A program made the position numbers and the translations under genes. The notes below the pieces were generated by a model. That model had not been told where the DNA came from and ran no database searches. It saw nothing but the letters and a program-made list of their open reading frames with translations. This document shows, one piece after another, positions 25,743 through 35,042 of a stretch of 64,000 nucleotides of DNA (the first letter of the stretch is position 1; the number at the start of each line of letters is the position of its first letter). This DNA comes from Bradyrhizobium sp. Ash2021 (lineage in GTDB: Bacteria > Pseudomonadota > Alphaproteobacteria > Rhizobiales > Xanthobacteraceae): NCBI RefSeq assembly GCF_031202265.1, contig NZ_CP100604.1, forward strand, positions 4,384,501 to 4,448,500. Direction: 5' to 3'.

Positions 25743-27080
25743 ATGGCGGCAACGATTGCGAGCGGCGCACCGGTGAGTGCTGCGAAACCGGCAAAGCCCT
25801 GGTACAAGGTTCTCTATATTCAGGTGCTGATCGCCATCGCGCTCGGCGCCCTCGTGGGCTGGCTGTGGCCCGATCTTGCGACTAACGACTGGATCAAGGC
25901 GCTCGGTGACGGCTTCATCAAGCTGATCAAGATGGTGATCGCGCCGATCATCTTCTGCACCGTGGTATCTGGCATCGCGCATATTCAGGATGCCAAGAAG
26001 GTCGGCCGCATCGGCGTCAAGGCGCTGGTCTATTTCGAAATCGTCTCGACCTTCGCGCTGTTGATCGGGCTCATCGTCGGCAACGTGGTGCGGCCCGGCT
26101 CGGGTTTTGGCGGAGCCCTGGCGGACGCCGGCAAGGTAGCCGGATTCGCCAAGCAGGCCGAAGCCCAGAAGACCGTCGATTTCTTCCTGCACATCATTCC
26201 AGATACCGTGGTCGGCGCCTTTGCGACCGGCGAAATCCTCCAGGTGCTCCTGTTCTCGATCCTGTTCGGTTTCTCGATCATGGCCCTTGGCGAGCGCGGC
26301 CATACCATACGTGCCTTTGTCGATGATGCTGCTCACGCGGTGTTCGGTGTCATCGCTATCGTCATGAAGGCGGCGCCGATTGGAGCCTTCGGCGCGATGG
26401 CTTACACCATCGGCAAGTTCGGAACCGGCGCGATTTTGAATTTGATGGGGCTGATCGCGACGTTCTACCTCACGGCGGCGCTGTTCGTGTTCGTCGTGCT
26501 CGGCGTCATCGCCCGGATCGTCGGCTTCTCGATCGTCAAGTTCCTGGCCTACATCAAGGACGAACTCCTGATCGTGCTCGGCACTTCATCGTCGGAGAGC
26601 GCGCTACCTTCGCTGATGGAAAAGCTCGAGCGGCTCGGCTGTTCGAAGTCGGTCGTCGGTCTGGTGGTGCCGACCGGCTATTCCTTCAACCTCGACGGCA
26701 CCAACATCTACATGACGCTGGCAACGTTGTTCATTGCGCAGGCGCTCGGTTTCGATCTCACCCTCGGCCAGCAGATCACGATCCTGCTGGTCGCGATGCT
26801 GACCTCGAAGGGCGCGTCCGGCATCACGGGGGCGGGCTTCATCACGTTGGCGGCGACGCTGGCCGTCGTCGATCCGCGTCTGGTGCCCGGCATGGCCATC
26901 GTGCTCGGCATCGACAAGTTCATGAGCGAATGCCGGGCGCTGACCAATCTGTGCGGCAATGGTGTTGCCTGCGTGGTGGTGTCGTGGTGGGAGGGCGAAC
27001 TCGATCGCGACAGGCTGCATGCCAGTCTCAACAAGCAGGTCGATCCATCGGATATGGAGACCGCGCTCACGACCGATTGA
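25743..27080 (+). CDS. dctA: C4-dicarboxylate:cation symporter (DAACS family)
   Basis: An inner-membrane symporter of 445 residues for succinate, malate and fumarate (DctA) within the glutamate/dicarboxylate family. Signatures are the serine-rich reentrant loop [50 protein letters not shown] and the last-helix motif [17 protein letters not shown]. The strict SSSESALP and GYSFNLDGT wording favours DctA over GltP. An excellent GAGGGGGGAG site precedes the ATG. A perfect hairpin (GCCGCG-CAAA-CGCGGC, 25690-25705) lies in the leader. No dctB/dctD pair is nearby and I see no clear sigma-54 promoter, unlike the symbiotic dctA of other rhizobia. A strong terminator follows. Confidence 0.94.
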   Translation: MAATIASGAPVSAAKPAKPWYKVLYIQVLIAIALGALVGWLWPDLATNDWIKALGDGFIKLIKMVIAPIIFCTVVSGIAHIQDAKKVGRIGVKALVYFEIVSTFALLIGLIVGNVVRPGSGFGGALADAGKVAGFAKQAEAQKTVDFFLHIIPDTVVGAFATGEILQVLLFSILFGFSIMALGERGHTIRAFVDDAAHAVFGVIAIVMKAAPIGAFGAMAYTIGKFGTGAILNLMGLIATFYLTAALFVFVVLGVIARIVGFSIVKFLAYIKDELLIVLGTSSSESALPSLMEKLERLGCSKSVVGLVVPTGYSFNLDGTNIYMTLATLFIAQALGFDLTLGQQITILLVAMLTSKGASGITGAGFITLAATLAVVDPRLVPGMAIVLGIDKFMSECRALTNLCGNGVACVVVSWWEGELDRDRLHASLNKQVDPSDMETALTTD

Positions 27081-27097
27081 CGATCGTGTTGAGCCAA

Positions 27098-27136
27098 TAA
27101 AAAACCGCCCGGTTTTGCCGGGCGGTTTTTGTTTTG
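27098..27136 (+). terminator. Rho-independent terminator of dctA
   Basis: The twelve-base arms AAAACCGCCCGG and CCGGGCGGTTTT with a TTTTG loop and a T-rich tail, 20 bases after the dctA stop. The A/T symmetry makes it usable from both sides, so it may also end rne, which converges on it. Confidence 0.88.
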
Positions 27137-27146
27137 ATCTGGATCC

Positions 27147-30100
27147 TTATTCGCCGCCGCCGAAACGGCGCGACCACCATCCCGCCTTGCGCGGCTGGGT
27201 GTCGCTGGTTGCCGCCGGAACGGGGTCGGCGGGAGCTGCCGCAGGGGGCGGCTCGGGCTGACTCTGAACCAGTGGTGCGGGCGCATCGCTCGGGGCGCTG
27301 GTCAGGAAGCTGACCTTCTCGCGCACGGTCGAGCGCCGTCGCGCGGCGGCGCGGTCGGCTTCCTGGGCGGTCTCTTCCGCCGCGGGCGCGCTGACGGTTT
27401 CGGGCTGGGCGTGCGGCTGCTCGGCAGGCTGCCATTGCGGCGGCTGCGACACCGGCTCGGGGTGCACCAGCGAGGGCGCCGGGTCAGGCGAAACGCCGTC
27501 GAAATCGGCAACCGCCGTGGTCGCCTCCGGCGCCGATGTCGGCCCGAGTTCGTCCGCGATCGATCCAACCAGACCGTCTTCCGGTCCGTTGCCACGCCGG
27601 CGGCGTCCACCGCGGCGTCCGCGGCGGCGCGGGCGCCGCTCGCCATTGGGCCCTTGTTCGCTGCGCGCGAAGCCGGGCTGTTCGTCGGCTTCTTCCTCGT
27701 CGGACTCGCCGTCGTCGGCAACCGCGCCATCGGCGGCCATTTCGGGCACCACGCGCGGGGCCTCGTTCTCGTCACGCGGCGCGCCGCCTTCGCGCGCCTC
27801 GCCGGAGCGGCCGCGCCGACGCCGGCGCCGCTTGCGCCGGTGGCCGTCGCCCTCGGTTTCGCCGCCGGTTTCTTCGCCAGCCGCGGCATCCTCCGTCAGC
27901 CCTTCGGTTTCTTCGGTCTCGATTTCCGATTCGATTTCGATATCGAACGATTCCTCGTCGTCATAGGCTTCCTCGACCTGCGGCGGCGAGGCTGCGGCTT
28001 GCGCCGCGAGCAATGCCTTGGCCGCTTCCAGTGTGTGCACCTGTTCGCCGCGATCGATGATGAACGACTGCTGGCCGCTCACGGTCGCGTCGGCAACCAC
28101 CGCAAGCGAAACCTTGAAGGCGTTTTCGAGATCGCGCAGATGGCCGCGCTTGTGGTTGAGGACGTAGAGCGCGACGTCGGTCCGGGTGCGCACCACAAGA
28201 TTGTGGGTCGCGCCCTTCATCAGGATTTCCTCGATGCCGCGCAGCAATTGCAGCGCCACCGACGATACCGAGCGGACATGACCGCTGCCGCCGCATTGCG
28301 CGCAGGGCTCGGTCGAGCTCTCCAGCACGCTGGCGCGGATGCGCTGGCGCGACATTTCCAGCAGGCCGAAATGCGAGATGCGCCCGACCTGGATGCGCGC
28401 GCGGTCCTGCCGCAGGCAGTCGGAGAGCTTGCGCTCGACTGCGCGGTTGTTGCGCTTCTCGTCCATGTCGATGAAGTCGATGACGATCAGGCCCGCGAGA
28501 TCGCGCAGGCGCAACTGGCGAGCGACTTCTTCCGACGCCTCGAGATTGGTCTTGAGCGCGGTGTCCTCGATGTGATGTTCGCGGGTCGAGCGGCCGGAGT
28601 TGACGTCGATCGAGACCAGCGCCTCGGTCTGGTTGATGACGATGTAGCCGCCGGAGCGCAATTGCACGGTCGGCGAGAACATCGCATCGAGCTGGCTCTC
28701 GACGCCCATCCGCGAGAACAGCGGCTGGCCGTCGCGATATTGCCGCACCGCCCGCACGTTCGAGGGCATCAGCATCTTCATGAAGTCGCGCGCTTCCTGA
28801 TAACCGGCTTCGCCGGCGACCTGGATCTCGTCGATTTCCTTGTTGTAGAGGTCGCGCAGCGAGCGCTTGATCAGCGAGCCTTCCTCATAGACGAGGGTAG
28901 GGGCCTGCGACTTCAGCGTCATGTCGCGGACGGTTTCCCACATCCGGATCAGGTATTCGAAGTCGCGCTTGATTTCGGGCTTGGTGCGCGAGGCACCGGC
29001 GGTGCGCAGGATGATCCCCATGCCTTCGGGCACGTCGAGATCCTGCACCACTTCCTTCAGGCGCGAGCGATCCTGCGCCGAGGTGATCTTGCGGCTGATG
29101 CCGCCGCCGCGCGCGGTGTTGGGCATCAGCACCGCGTAACGGCCGGCCAGCGACAGATAGGTCGTAAGCGCCGCGCCCTTGTTGCCGCGCTCTTCCTTGA
29201 CGACCTGAACCAGCATCACTTGGCGGCGCTTGATGACTTCCTGGATCTTGTACTGGCGGCGTGGACGGAACGCGCGTTCCGGAACTTCTTCCAGCACGTC
29301 GTCGCCGCCGACGGATTCGACGAGTTCCTCTTCGGCATCCTCGCCTTCCTCGTCCTCGTCGTCGTGATGTTCCTCGCCATTCGCGGCGGCATGCTCATCG
29401 TGCGGCGCGGCGGCGTGCGCTTCACCGGCATGCTCGTGGGGTTCGGCGCCGCCATCTTCGGCATGCGGCGCGTCGTCGGCGTGAGCCGCGTTTTCGCGCG
29501 CATGCTCGTCATGATGCGCGTGCTCTTCTTCCTCTTCTTCGTGAGCTTCCGCCACGGCGGCCTCGACAGCGGCCGTATCGGGCAGGGTTACCGCCGCCAG
29601 TGTCTCGCTGGTGTGGGTCTCGGTGCCCTGGTCCTGCGCGTGATCATGCCCATCGTGGGCATATTCGTGATCCTGCGTGTGGTCGTGATCATGCTCGTGC
29701 GAATGCTCATGACCTTCGTGGTCATGATGTTCGCCGTGCGGCTCTTCGACGTGCGAATGTTCAGCGTGCAGGCCTTCGTGTCCGTGGCCTTCCTGGCCCT
29801 CATAGGGTTGAGGGACCTGCGAGTGATCGACGGCGGCGTTTTCCACCACCTCGCTCTGGACGCGGTCGCCATTGCCGCGGCGGCGGGCATTGCGATGGCG
29901 CGAACGGCCGCGATGGCGGTTGGAGGAGCGGTTCTCGCTCTCTTCCTCGGCCTCGCGATGGGCGCGCTCGTCGGCTTCGATCAGCGCCTGACGGTCGGCG
30001 ACCGGTATCTGGTAATAGTCGGGATGGATTTCGCTGAAGGCGAGGAAGCCGTGGCGGTTGCCGCCATATTCGATGAAGGCTGCCTGCAGCGATGGCTCTA

Positions 30101-30248
30101 CCCGCGTGACCTTGGCGAGGTAGATATTGCCGCGCAGTTGTTTGCGCTGGGCGGTCTCGAAATCAAATTCTTCGACGCGATTGCCGCGGACCACAACGAC
30201 CCGGGTCTCTTCCGGGTGGGTGGCATCGATCAACATCTTGTTGGGCAT
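27147..30248 (-). CDS. rne: Ribonuclease E
   Basis: Endonuclease of the RNA degradosome, 1033 residues from ATG 30248 (MPNKMLIDATHPEETRVVVV, the normal RNase E start; longer frames are not conserved). The S1 domain begins at about residue 40 but is interrupted by a roughly 235-residue insertion (about 92-327) that is acidic and extremely His-rich, then resumes with RQVMLVQVVKEERGNKGAALT. The DNase I-like catalytic site has the two Asp in VSIDVNSG and VIDFIDMDEKRNN. The Zn-link CxxC is PCAQCGG. The C-terminal 400 residues are disordered, with Glu-rich segments and Arg clusters (KRRRRRRGRS, RRPRRRGRRGGRRRRGNG) that bind RNA or partners. A 675-bp upstream space probably contains a long leader. 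Confidence 0.97.
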   Translation of the reverse strand: MPNKMLIDATHPEETRVVVVRGNRVEEFDFETAQRKQLRGNIYLAKVTRVEPSLQAAFIEYGGNRHGFLAFSEIHPDYYQIPVADRQALIEADERAHREAEEESENRSSNRHRGRSRHRNARRRGNGDRVQSEVVENAAVDHSQVPQPYEGQEGHGHEGLHAEHSHVEEPHGEHHDHEGHEHSHEHDHDHTQDHEYAHDGHDHAQDQGTETHTSETLAAVTLPDTAAVEAAVAEAHEEEEEEHAHHDEHARENAAHADDAPHAEDGGAEPHEHAGEAHAAAPHDEHAAANGEEHHDDEDEEGEDAEEELVESVGGDDVLEEVPERAFRPRRQYKIQEVIKRRQVMLVQVVKEERGNKGAALTTYLSLAGRYAVLMPNTARGGGISRKITSAQDRSRLKEVVQDLDVPEGMGIILRTAGASRTKPEIKRDFEYLIRMWETVRDMTLKSQAPTLVYEEGSLIKRSLRDLYNKEIDEIQVAGEAGYQEARDFMKMLMPSNVRAVRQYRDGQPLFSRMGVESQLDAMFSPTVQLRSGGYIVINQTEALVSIDVNSGRSTREHHIEDTALKTNLEASEEVARQLRLRDLAGLIVIDFIDMDEKRNNRAVERKLSDCLRQDRARIQVGRISHFGLLEMSRQRIRASVLESSTEPCAQCGGSGHVRSVSSVALQLLRGIEEILMKGATHNLVVRTRTDVALYVLNHKRGHLRDLENAFKVSLAVVADATVSGQQSFIIDRGEQVHTLEAAKALLAAQAAASPPQVEEAYDDEESFDIEIESEIETEETEGLTEDAAAGEETGGETEGDGHRRKRRRRRRGRSGEAREGGAPRDENEAPRVVPEMAADGAVADDGESDEEEADEQPGFARSEQGPNGERRPRRRGRRGGRRRRGNGPEDGLVGSIADELGPTSAPEATTAVADFDGVSPDPAPSLVHPEPVSQPPQWQPAEQPHAQPETVSAPAAEETAQEADRAAARRRSTVREKVSFLTSAPSDAPAPLVQSQPEPPPAAAPADPVPAATSDTQPRKAGWWSRRFGGGE
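29346..29790 (-). other. Histidine-rich low-complexity block inside RNase E
   Basis: Residues about 154-301 of the RNase E chain. About 19 of the first 60 residues are His, mostly as HD, HE and HG pairs (HEHDHDHT, HHDHEGHEH), and the rest is Ala/Glu/Asp-rich. It is part of the insertion that splits the S1 domain. Confidence 0.9.
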
Positions 30249-30923
30249 TTTGGGGCTCTTGACGGCGGCGGGCGCGGTGCAAGGCGCGCGCATGATGCGC
30301 GGCCCGGTGACGCGACGGTCCACCTGATTCGGGGGTGAGGGGAAGGCCAAAACGCAAACCTGGGCGCCATGCCGAACGGGGTCCCGGAGCGACACGACGT
30401 GCGAGGCTTTCGCCTCGCGGAAGTGCGATCGTTCCGTGGATCTTGGTCGGCAACACAGTCTGGCGCATCAAGCGTCGGCCCGTCTGAACATGTTGGCGGC
30501 GAAAGAGTACCGCCTTGTTAATCGCTGAAGGCCCCGGCGCGGCGCCAAAGCGCCCGCCGGCCATCGCATATCCGACCTTTTCGGGGTCCGGATAATCAGT
30601 TCTGCCGTGTCTTAAACCGTCCCTGGGGCGAGAGTGTGCCTGGGACCGGACGCCACTCGGGCTCGAAACCGTCACTCCTTGGCAGCCGCGCGCAGCGCTG
30701 GCTGTGGAGGGATCGGGAAAGACGCAGGAATCTTCTGCTTCGAAGGTTCCGGCGCTGCACCGGGAGGCTGAACGCGACACAACCGGGAGTATTAGCCGTC
30801 AGCCCCCCGTACATACGTGGATTGGGTCGCACGTGCAAGGGAAGCGTCGCAGCGCGGCAACACTCGCACCTTTTCGCCGCCGGCGCGTTAAGGATCAATT
30901 AACCCTGCGGTTCTAATCCGGTA
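30249..30923. other. 675-bp divergent leader region between rne and the amidase gene
   Basis: No gene is supported. Promoters for rne (minus) and the amidase (plus) must lie here. The stretch close to rne contains a perfect GAAA-capped hairpin at 30401-30418. Frames of 90-200 codons overlap on both strands but are not conserved in style and have no ribosome sites. Confidence 0.5.
30401..30418 (-). promoter_or_regulatory. GNRA-capped hairpin in the putative rne 5' leader
   Basis: Read on the minus strand this is GCGAGGC-GAAA-GCCTCGC: a perfect seven-base stem with a GAAA tetraloop, about 153 bases before the rne start codon. In E. coli, rne mRNA is feedback-controlled by RNase E acting through structured elements in its long leader; an analogous role here is only an inference. 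Confidence 0.4.
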
Positions 30924-32252
30924 ATGGGTCTGCTCGGAGGCACGGAATCGTTGGCGAGCCGCGCAAATCAACGTATTTTGCTGGGAGGCGGCCTGTTGTG
31001 CGTCGCAGCATTGCTGTGCGCGCCGGCGATCGCCCCAAGCGCGGCTGAGGCTCCCGCACTGAGCCCGGCTCCGGCCGGGCCTGCCGTGGCATCGAGTTTT
31101 CCGGTCGCCTCGGAGGCCCGCCTGGCCGGCGACAGCAAACGGACCCGTTTCGTCCTTGATCTCGACAAAACCATCCAGTTTCGGGCCTTTACGCTGGCCG
31201 ATCCGTATCGCGTGGTCGTCGATATCCCGCAGGTCACCTTCCAGCTCCCGGCCGGGACCGGAACCGGGGGCCGGGGGCTGGTCAAGGCGTTCCGCTACGG
31301 CCTGGTGATGCCGGGCGGCTCGCGAATCGTGTTCGATCTCACGGGCCCAGCGAAAATCACCGATTCCACCATGCTGGAGGCGGCCAACGACCAGCCGCCG
31401 CGACTGGTGCTGGAGCTGGAAGAGGTGGACCGGACCGCCTTCGTCCAGACCCTTGCGTCCGAGAACCGGCCCGAACTGCGACCGGCGATCGCGGATGCCA
31501 ACGCCGCCGTGGTCACACCGGAGGCGACGAAGCCCGCCGCGCCCGATTCGCGCCCGCTGATCGTGATCGATCCCGGCCATGGCGGCATCGACAACGGCAC
31601 CCAGTCGAGTGGCGAAAGCGAAAAGAACCTGGTGCTGGGATTTGGCCTGGCGCTGCGCGATCGGATCGAGAAATCAGGCAAGTATCGCGTCGTTATGACG
31701 CGCACCGACGACACGTTCATTCCGCTGAACGACCGCGTCAAGGTCGCGCGCAACCAGTCGGCGGCGCTGTTTGTGTCGATTCACGCCGACGCACTTCCGC
31801 GTCGCGAGGGCGATGCCCAGGGCGCCACGATCTATACTTTGTCCGACAAAGCCTCCGACGCCGAAGCCGAGCGGCTGGCGGAGGCGGAGAACAAATCCGA
31901 CGCGATCGGCGGGGTGAACCTGTCGGACGAGCCGACCGAAGTCGCTGACATCCTGATCGATCTGGCGCAGCGCGAAACCAAGACCTTCTCGAACCGGTTC
32001 GCGCGCACGTTGATGGGCGAGATGAAGAGCACGGTGCGGATGCACAAGCACCCGCTGAAATCCGCAGGCTTCCGGGTCCTGAAGGCCCCCGACGTGCCGT
32101 CGGTCCTGGTCGAGCTCGGTTATGTCTCGAACAAGGGCGATCTCGAACATCTGGTGTCGGAGAACTGGCGGACTAGGACGGTCGGATCGATGGCCCAGGC
32201 GATTGACACGTTTTTCGCCAAACCTCTGGCAATCGCTGGGCCGGCCAAATGA
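30924..32252 (+). CDS. N-acetylmuramoyl-L-alanine amidase (AmiC-like, AMIN + Amidase_3)
   Basis: A periplasmic cell-wall hydrolase of 442 residues that cleaves the MurNAc-L-Ala bond during septum splitting. An N-terminal export signal (ILLGGGLLCVAALLCAPAIA) is followed by an AMIN localisation domain (about 65-170: TRFVLDLDKTIQFRAF, YRVVVDIPQ) and, after a linker, the zinc amidase domain (210-430). The metal ligands and catalytic Glu are visible: His219 in VIDPGHGGIDNG, His in VSIHADALP, and Glu in VLVELGYVSN. The Amidase_3 insertion helix (DLAQRETKTFSNRFARTLM) resembles the EnvC/LytM-regulated autoinhibitory helix, suggesting control by a LytM factor such as the M23 protein at 41079. It precedes PBP1A on the same strand. 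Confidence 0.94.
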   Translation: MGLLGGTESLASRANQRILLGGGLLCVAALLCAPAIAPSAAEAPALSPAPAGPAVASSFPVASEARLAGDSKRTRFVLDLDKTIQFRAFTLADPYRVVVDIPQVTFQLPAGTGTGGRGLVKAFRYGLVMPGGSRIVFDLTGPAKITDSTMLEAANDQPPRLVLELEEVDRTAFVQTLASENRPELRPAIADANAAVVTPEATKPAAPDSRPLIVIDPGHGGIDNGTQSSGESEKNLVLGFGLALRDRIEKSGKYRVVMTRTDDTFIPLNDRVKVARNQSAALFVSIHADALPRREGDAQGATIYTLSDKASDAEAERLAEAENKSDAIGGVNLSDEPTEVADILIDLAQRETKTFSNRFARTLMGEMKSTVRMHKHPLKSAGFRVLKAPDVPSVLVELGYVSNKGDLEHLVSENWRTRTVGSMAQAIDTFFAKPLAIAGPAK

Positions 32253-32463
32253 AATGAAAAGAGAGCGCACCAATGCCGGAAGCCCTAGTTTGGCCACAGC
32301 GGCAACGGTATAGAAAACCACCGCCGGGCCTTTGGAATCGGCCAATATTGTCCGTCGGCTCATGTATTATCGGCCTGTGCTGCGGTGTGTCGCCGGGCAG
32401 GGCTTTCGCGCTAGGGCAGACGCCGCGGAATTGCGGCGCAAGGGTTGGAACGGAACTTCGATA

Positions 32464-34962
32464 ATGCGCTTGCTCGTGCGGTTCTTGGGTTTCCTGTTCG
32501 CCGCCGGAACCGTGGTGTTCCTGGTCGGCGTCGCTGGCGTGGCGGGCGCAATCTGGCATTTTTCCAAGGATTTGCCGGACTATTCGCAGCTTCAGGATTA
32601 TGAGCCGCCGGTGATGACGCGCGTGCATGCGTCGGACGGAGCGCTGCTCGGCGAGTATTCCAAGGAGCGTCGGCTCTATCTGCCGATCCAGGCGGTCCCA
32701 AAACTCGTCATCAACGCGTTCCTGGCGGCTGAGGATAAGAACTTCTACGAGCATGGCGGCATCGACTTTTCCGGCATGGCCCGCGCGGCGGTGCTGTACG
32801 CGCAGAATTACGGTTCCAACCGCCGGCCGCAGGGTGCCTCCACGATCACCCAGCAGGTCGCCAAGAACTTCCTGTTGACCAACGAGGTTTCGTTCGCCCG
32901 CAAGATCAAGGAAGCCCTGCTGGCGATGCGCATCGAGCGTGCGTATTCAAAGGACCGCATTCTCGAACTCTATCTCAACGAAATCTATCTCGGCCTCGGC
33001 GCCTACGGCATCGCGGCCGCGTCGCTGGTTTATTTCGACAAGTCGGTCAACGAACTCACGGTCGCGGAGGCGTCCTATCTGGCGGCGCTGCCGAAAGCGC
33101 CCGCGGCGCTGCATCCGGTCCGGAACCGCGATCGCGCGATCGAGCGCCGCAACTACGTCGTCGATCGTCTGCTGGAAAACGGCTGGATCAAGCAGGCCGA
33201 CGCCGACAAGGCCCGCAAGGATCCGCTGACGGTGACCAACCGGGCCAACGGCGCTCATATTTTTGCCGGCGAGTATTTTGCCGAGGAAGTCCGCCGCGAC
33301 ATCTTCGAGCGCTACGGCGAGAAGAAACTCTATGAGGGCGGGCTGTCGGTCAGGGCCACGCTCGATCCGAAGATTCAAGTGATGGCGCGCAAGACCATGG
33401 CCGCCGGCATCGTCACCTATGACGAGGCGCAGGGTTGGCGCGGAGCGGTCAGCAAACTCGACGTTGCAGGCGATTGGGGCGTCAAGCTTGCCGACGTCAA
33501 ATCGCTCGCGGACATCTCGCCATGGCGGATGGCGGTGGTTCTGGAAACCAGCGATCAGTCGGCACGGATCGGCTTTCAGCCCGGCCGCGAACTGGGCGGC
33601 GCCGTTTCGAAGGAACGGCAGACCGGCATCATCACGCTCGATGGTGTGAGGTGGGCCAAGCCAACGGCCGGGCCGGCAAAGGGCAGGACGCCGACGGCGG
33701 TGTCGCAAGTGCTGGCGCCGGGCGACGTGATCTATGCCGATCCGTTGTTCGGAAAGGATGGCAATCCGGTCGACGGACAATACCGGTTGCGGCAATTGCC
33801 GGAAGTGTCCGGCGCGATGGTGGTGATGGACCCCTGGACCGGCCGCGTGCTGGCGATGGTCGGCGGGTTCTCGTTCGACCAGAGCCAGTTCAACCGTGCG
33901 ACCCAGGCCTATCGGCAGCCGGGTTCGTCGTTCAAGCCGATCGTGTATTCCTCGGCGCTCGATAATGGCTACACGCCCTCGACCGTCGTGGTCGACGCGC
34001 CGATCGAAATCGACCAAGGGCAGGGCGCCGGCGTCTGGCGCCCGGAGAATTTTTCATCCGGCAAATACCAGGGCCCGACCACGCTGCGCAATGCGTTGCG
34101 ATTGTCGCTCAACACCGTCACCGTGCGGCTGGCGCAGGACATCGGCATGCCCCTGATCGGCGAATACGCCAGGCGATTTGGGGTCTACGACGAACTGCCG
34201 AATTATCTGTCCTATGCGCTCGGCGCCGGCGAAACCACCGTCATGCGGATGGTCACGGCCTATTCGATGTTCGCCAATGGCGGCCGTCGCGTGAAGCCGA
34301 CCTTGATCGATCGGATCCAGGACCGTTACGGACACACGATATTCAAGCACGACGCCCGTGAGTGCCGTGGCTGCGACGCGCCCGGCGGCTGGAAGAATCA
34401 GCCCGAGCCGCAGCTCGTCGACCGCCGTGAGCAGGTGCTCGATCCCATGACCGCCTACCAGATCACCTCGATGCTGGAAGGTGTGGTGCAGGGCGGCACG
34501 GCGATCGCGGTGAAGGAAGTCGGCAAGCCGATCGCCGGCAAGACCGGCACCACCAACGAGGCGAAGGACGCCTGGTTCGTCGGGTTCTCGCCGGATATCG
34601 TCGTCGGCATCTATCTCGGCTTCGACAAGCCGCGTCCGCTCGGCCACGGCAACGCCGCCACCGGCGGCCATCTCGCGGCACCGATCGCGCGCGACTTCCT
34701 CAAGCTCGCGCTCGCCGACAAGCCGGCGATCCCGTTCAAGGTCCCCGCCGGAATCAAGCTGGTCCGGGTCGACGCCAAGAGCGGCATGCGCGCGGGTCCC
34801 GGCGACGGAGGCCGGACCATTCTGGAGGCGTTCAAGCCGGGCACGGCGCCACCGGATAATTACTCGGTCATTGGGGTAGCCGATGCGGACGGCCGCGTCC
34901 CGGCGGCGCAGACGCCGGATGCCGGCAATATCATGCGTCCCGGAACCGGCGGATTGTATTAG
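32464..34962 (+). CDS. mrcA: Class A penicillin-binding protein (PBP1A)
   Basis: A bifunctional peptidoglycan synthase of 832 residues. ATG 32464 starts a short cytoplasmic tail and a single membrane anchor (FLGFLFAAGTVVFLVGVAGV). Glycosyltransferase GT51: the catalytic EDKNFYEHGGIDFSGMARA, RPQGASTITQQVAKNFLL, and RKIKEALLAMRIE. An OB-like insert of about 140 residues follows, as usual for PBP1A. Transpeptidase: active Ser in PGSSFKPIVYSSAL, SLNTV, and GKTGTTNEAKDAWFVGF. The extended frame back to 32332 is not supported. A paired CRGC motif lies before the KTG box. It follows the amidase gene and precedes prfB, an order seen widely in Rhizobiales. Confidence 0.95.
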   Translation: MRLLVRFLGFLFAAGTVVFLVGVAGVAGAIWHFSKDLPDYSQLQDYEPPVMTRVHASDGALLGEYSKERRLYLPIQAVPKLVINAFLAAEDKNFYEHGGIDFSGMARAAVLYAQNYGSNRRPQGASTITQQVAKNFLLTNEVSFARKIKEALLAMRIERAYSKDRILELYLNEIYLGLGAYGIAAASLVYFDKSVNELTVAEASYLAALPKAPAALHPVRNRDRAIERRNYVVDRLLENGWIKQADADKARKDPLTVTNRANGAHIFAGEYFAEEVRRDIFERYGEKKLYEGGLSVRATLDPKIQVMARKTMAAGIVTYDEAQGWRGAVSKLDVAGDWGVKLADVKSLADISPWRMAVVLETSDQSARIGFQPGRELGGAVSKERQTGIITLDGVRWAKPTAGPAKGRTPTAVSQVLAPGDVIYADPLFGKDGNPVDGQYRLRQLPEVSGAMVVMDPWTGRVLAMVGGFSFDQSQFNRATQAYRQPGSSFKPIVYSSALDNGYTPSTVVVDAPIEIDQGQGAGVWRPENFSSGKYQGPTTLRNALRLSLNTVTVRLAQDIGMPLIGEYARRFGVYDELPNYLSYALGAGETTVMRMVTAYSMFANGGRRVKPTLIDRIQDRYGHTIFKHDARECRGCDAPGGWKNQPEPQLVDRREQVLDPMTAYQITSMLEGVVQGGTAIAVKEVGKPIAGKTGTTNEAKDAWFVGFSPDIVVGIYLGFDKPRPLGHGNAATGGHLAAPIARDFLKLALADKPAIPFKVPAGIKLVRVDAKSGMRAGPGDGGRTILEAFKPGTAPPDNYSVIGVADADGRVPAAQTPDAGNIMRPGTGGLY

Positions 34963-35042
34963 CCGATTGCGCTTTGCGGCCACCGCCGCTACATCCCTCG
35001 CACACTTGTACTGGCGGCTTGTGCCGCAGATCAGAGACCACC

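Noticed and set aside
27411..30338. Long open frame (about 975 codons) on the plus strand opposite rne
   Set aside because: High GC content leaves the antisense frame open. The minus strand has all RNase E motifs, and the plus frame shows no family and no ribosome site.
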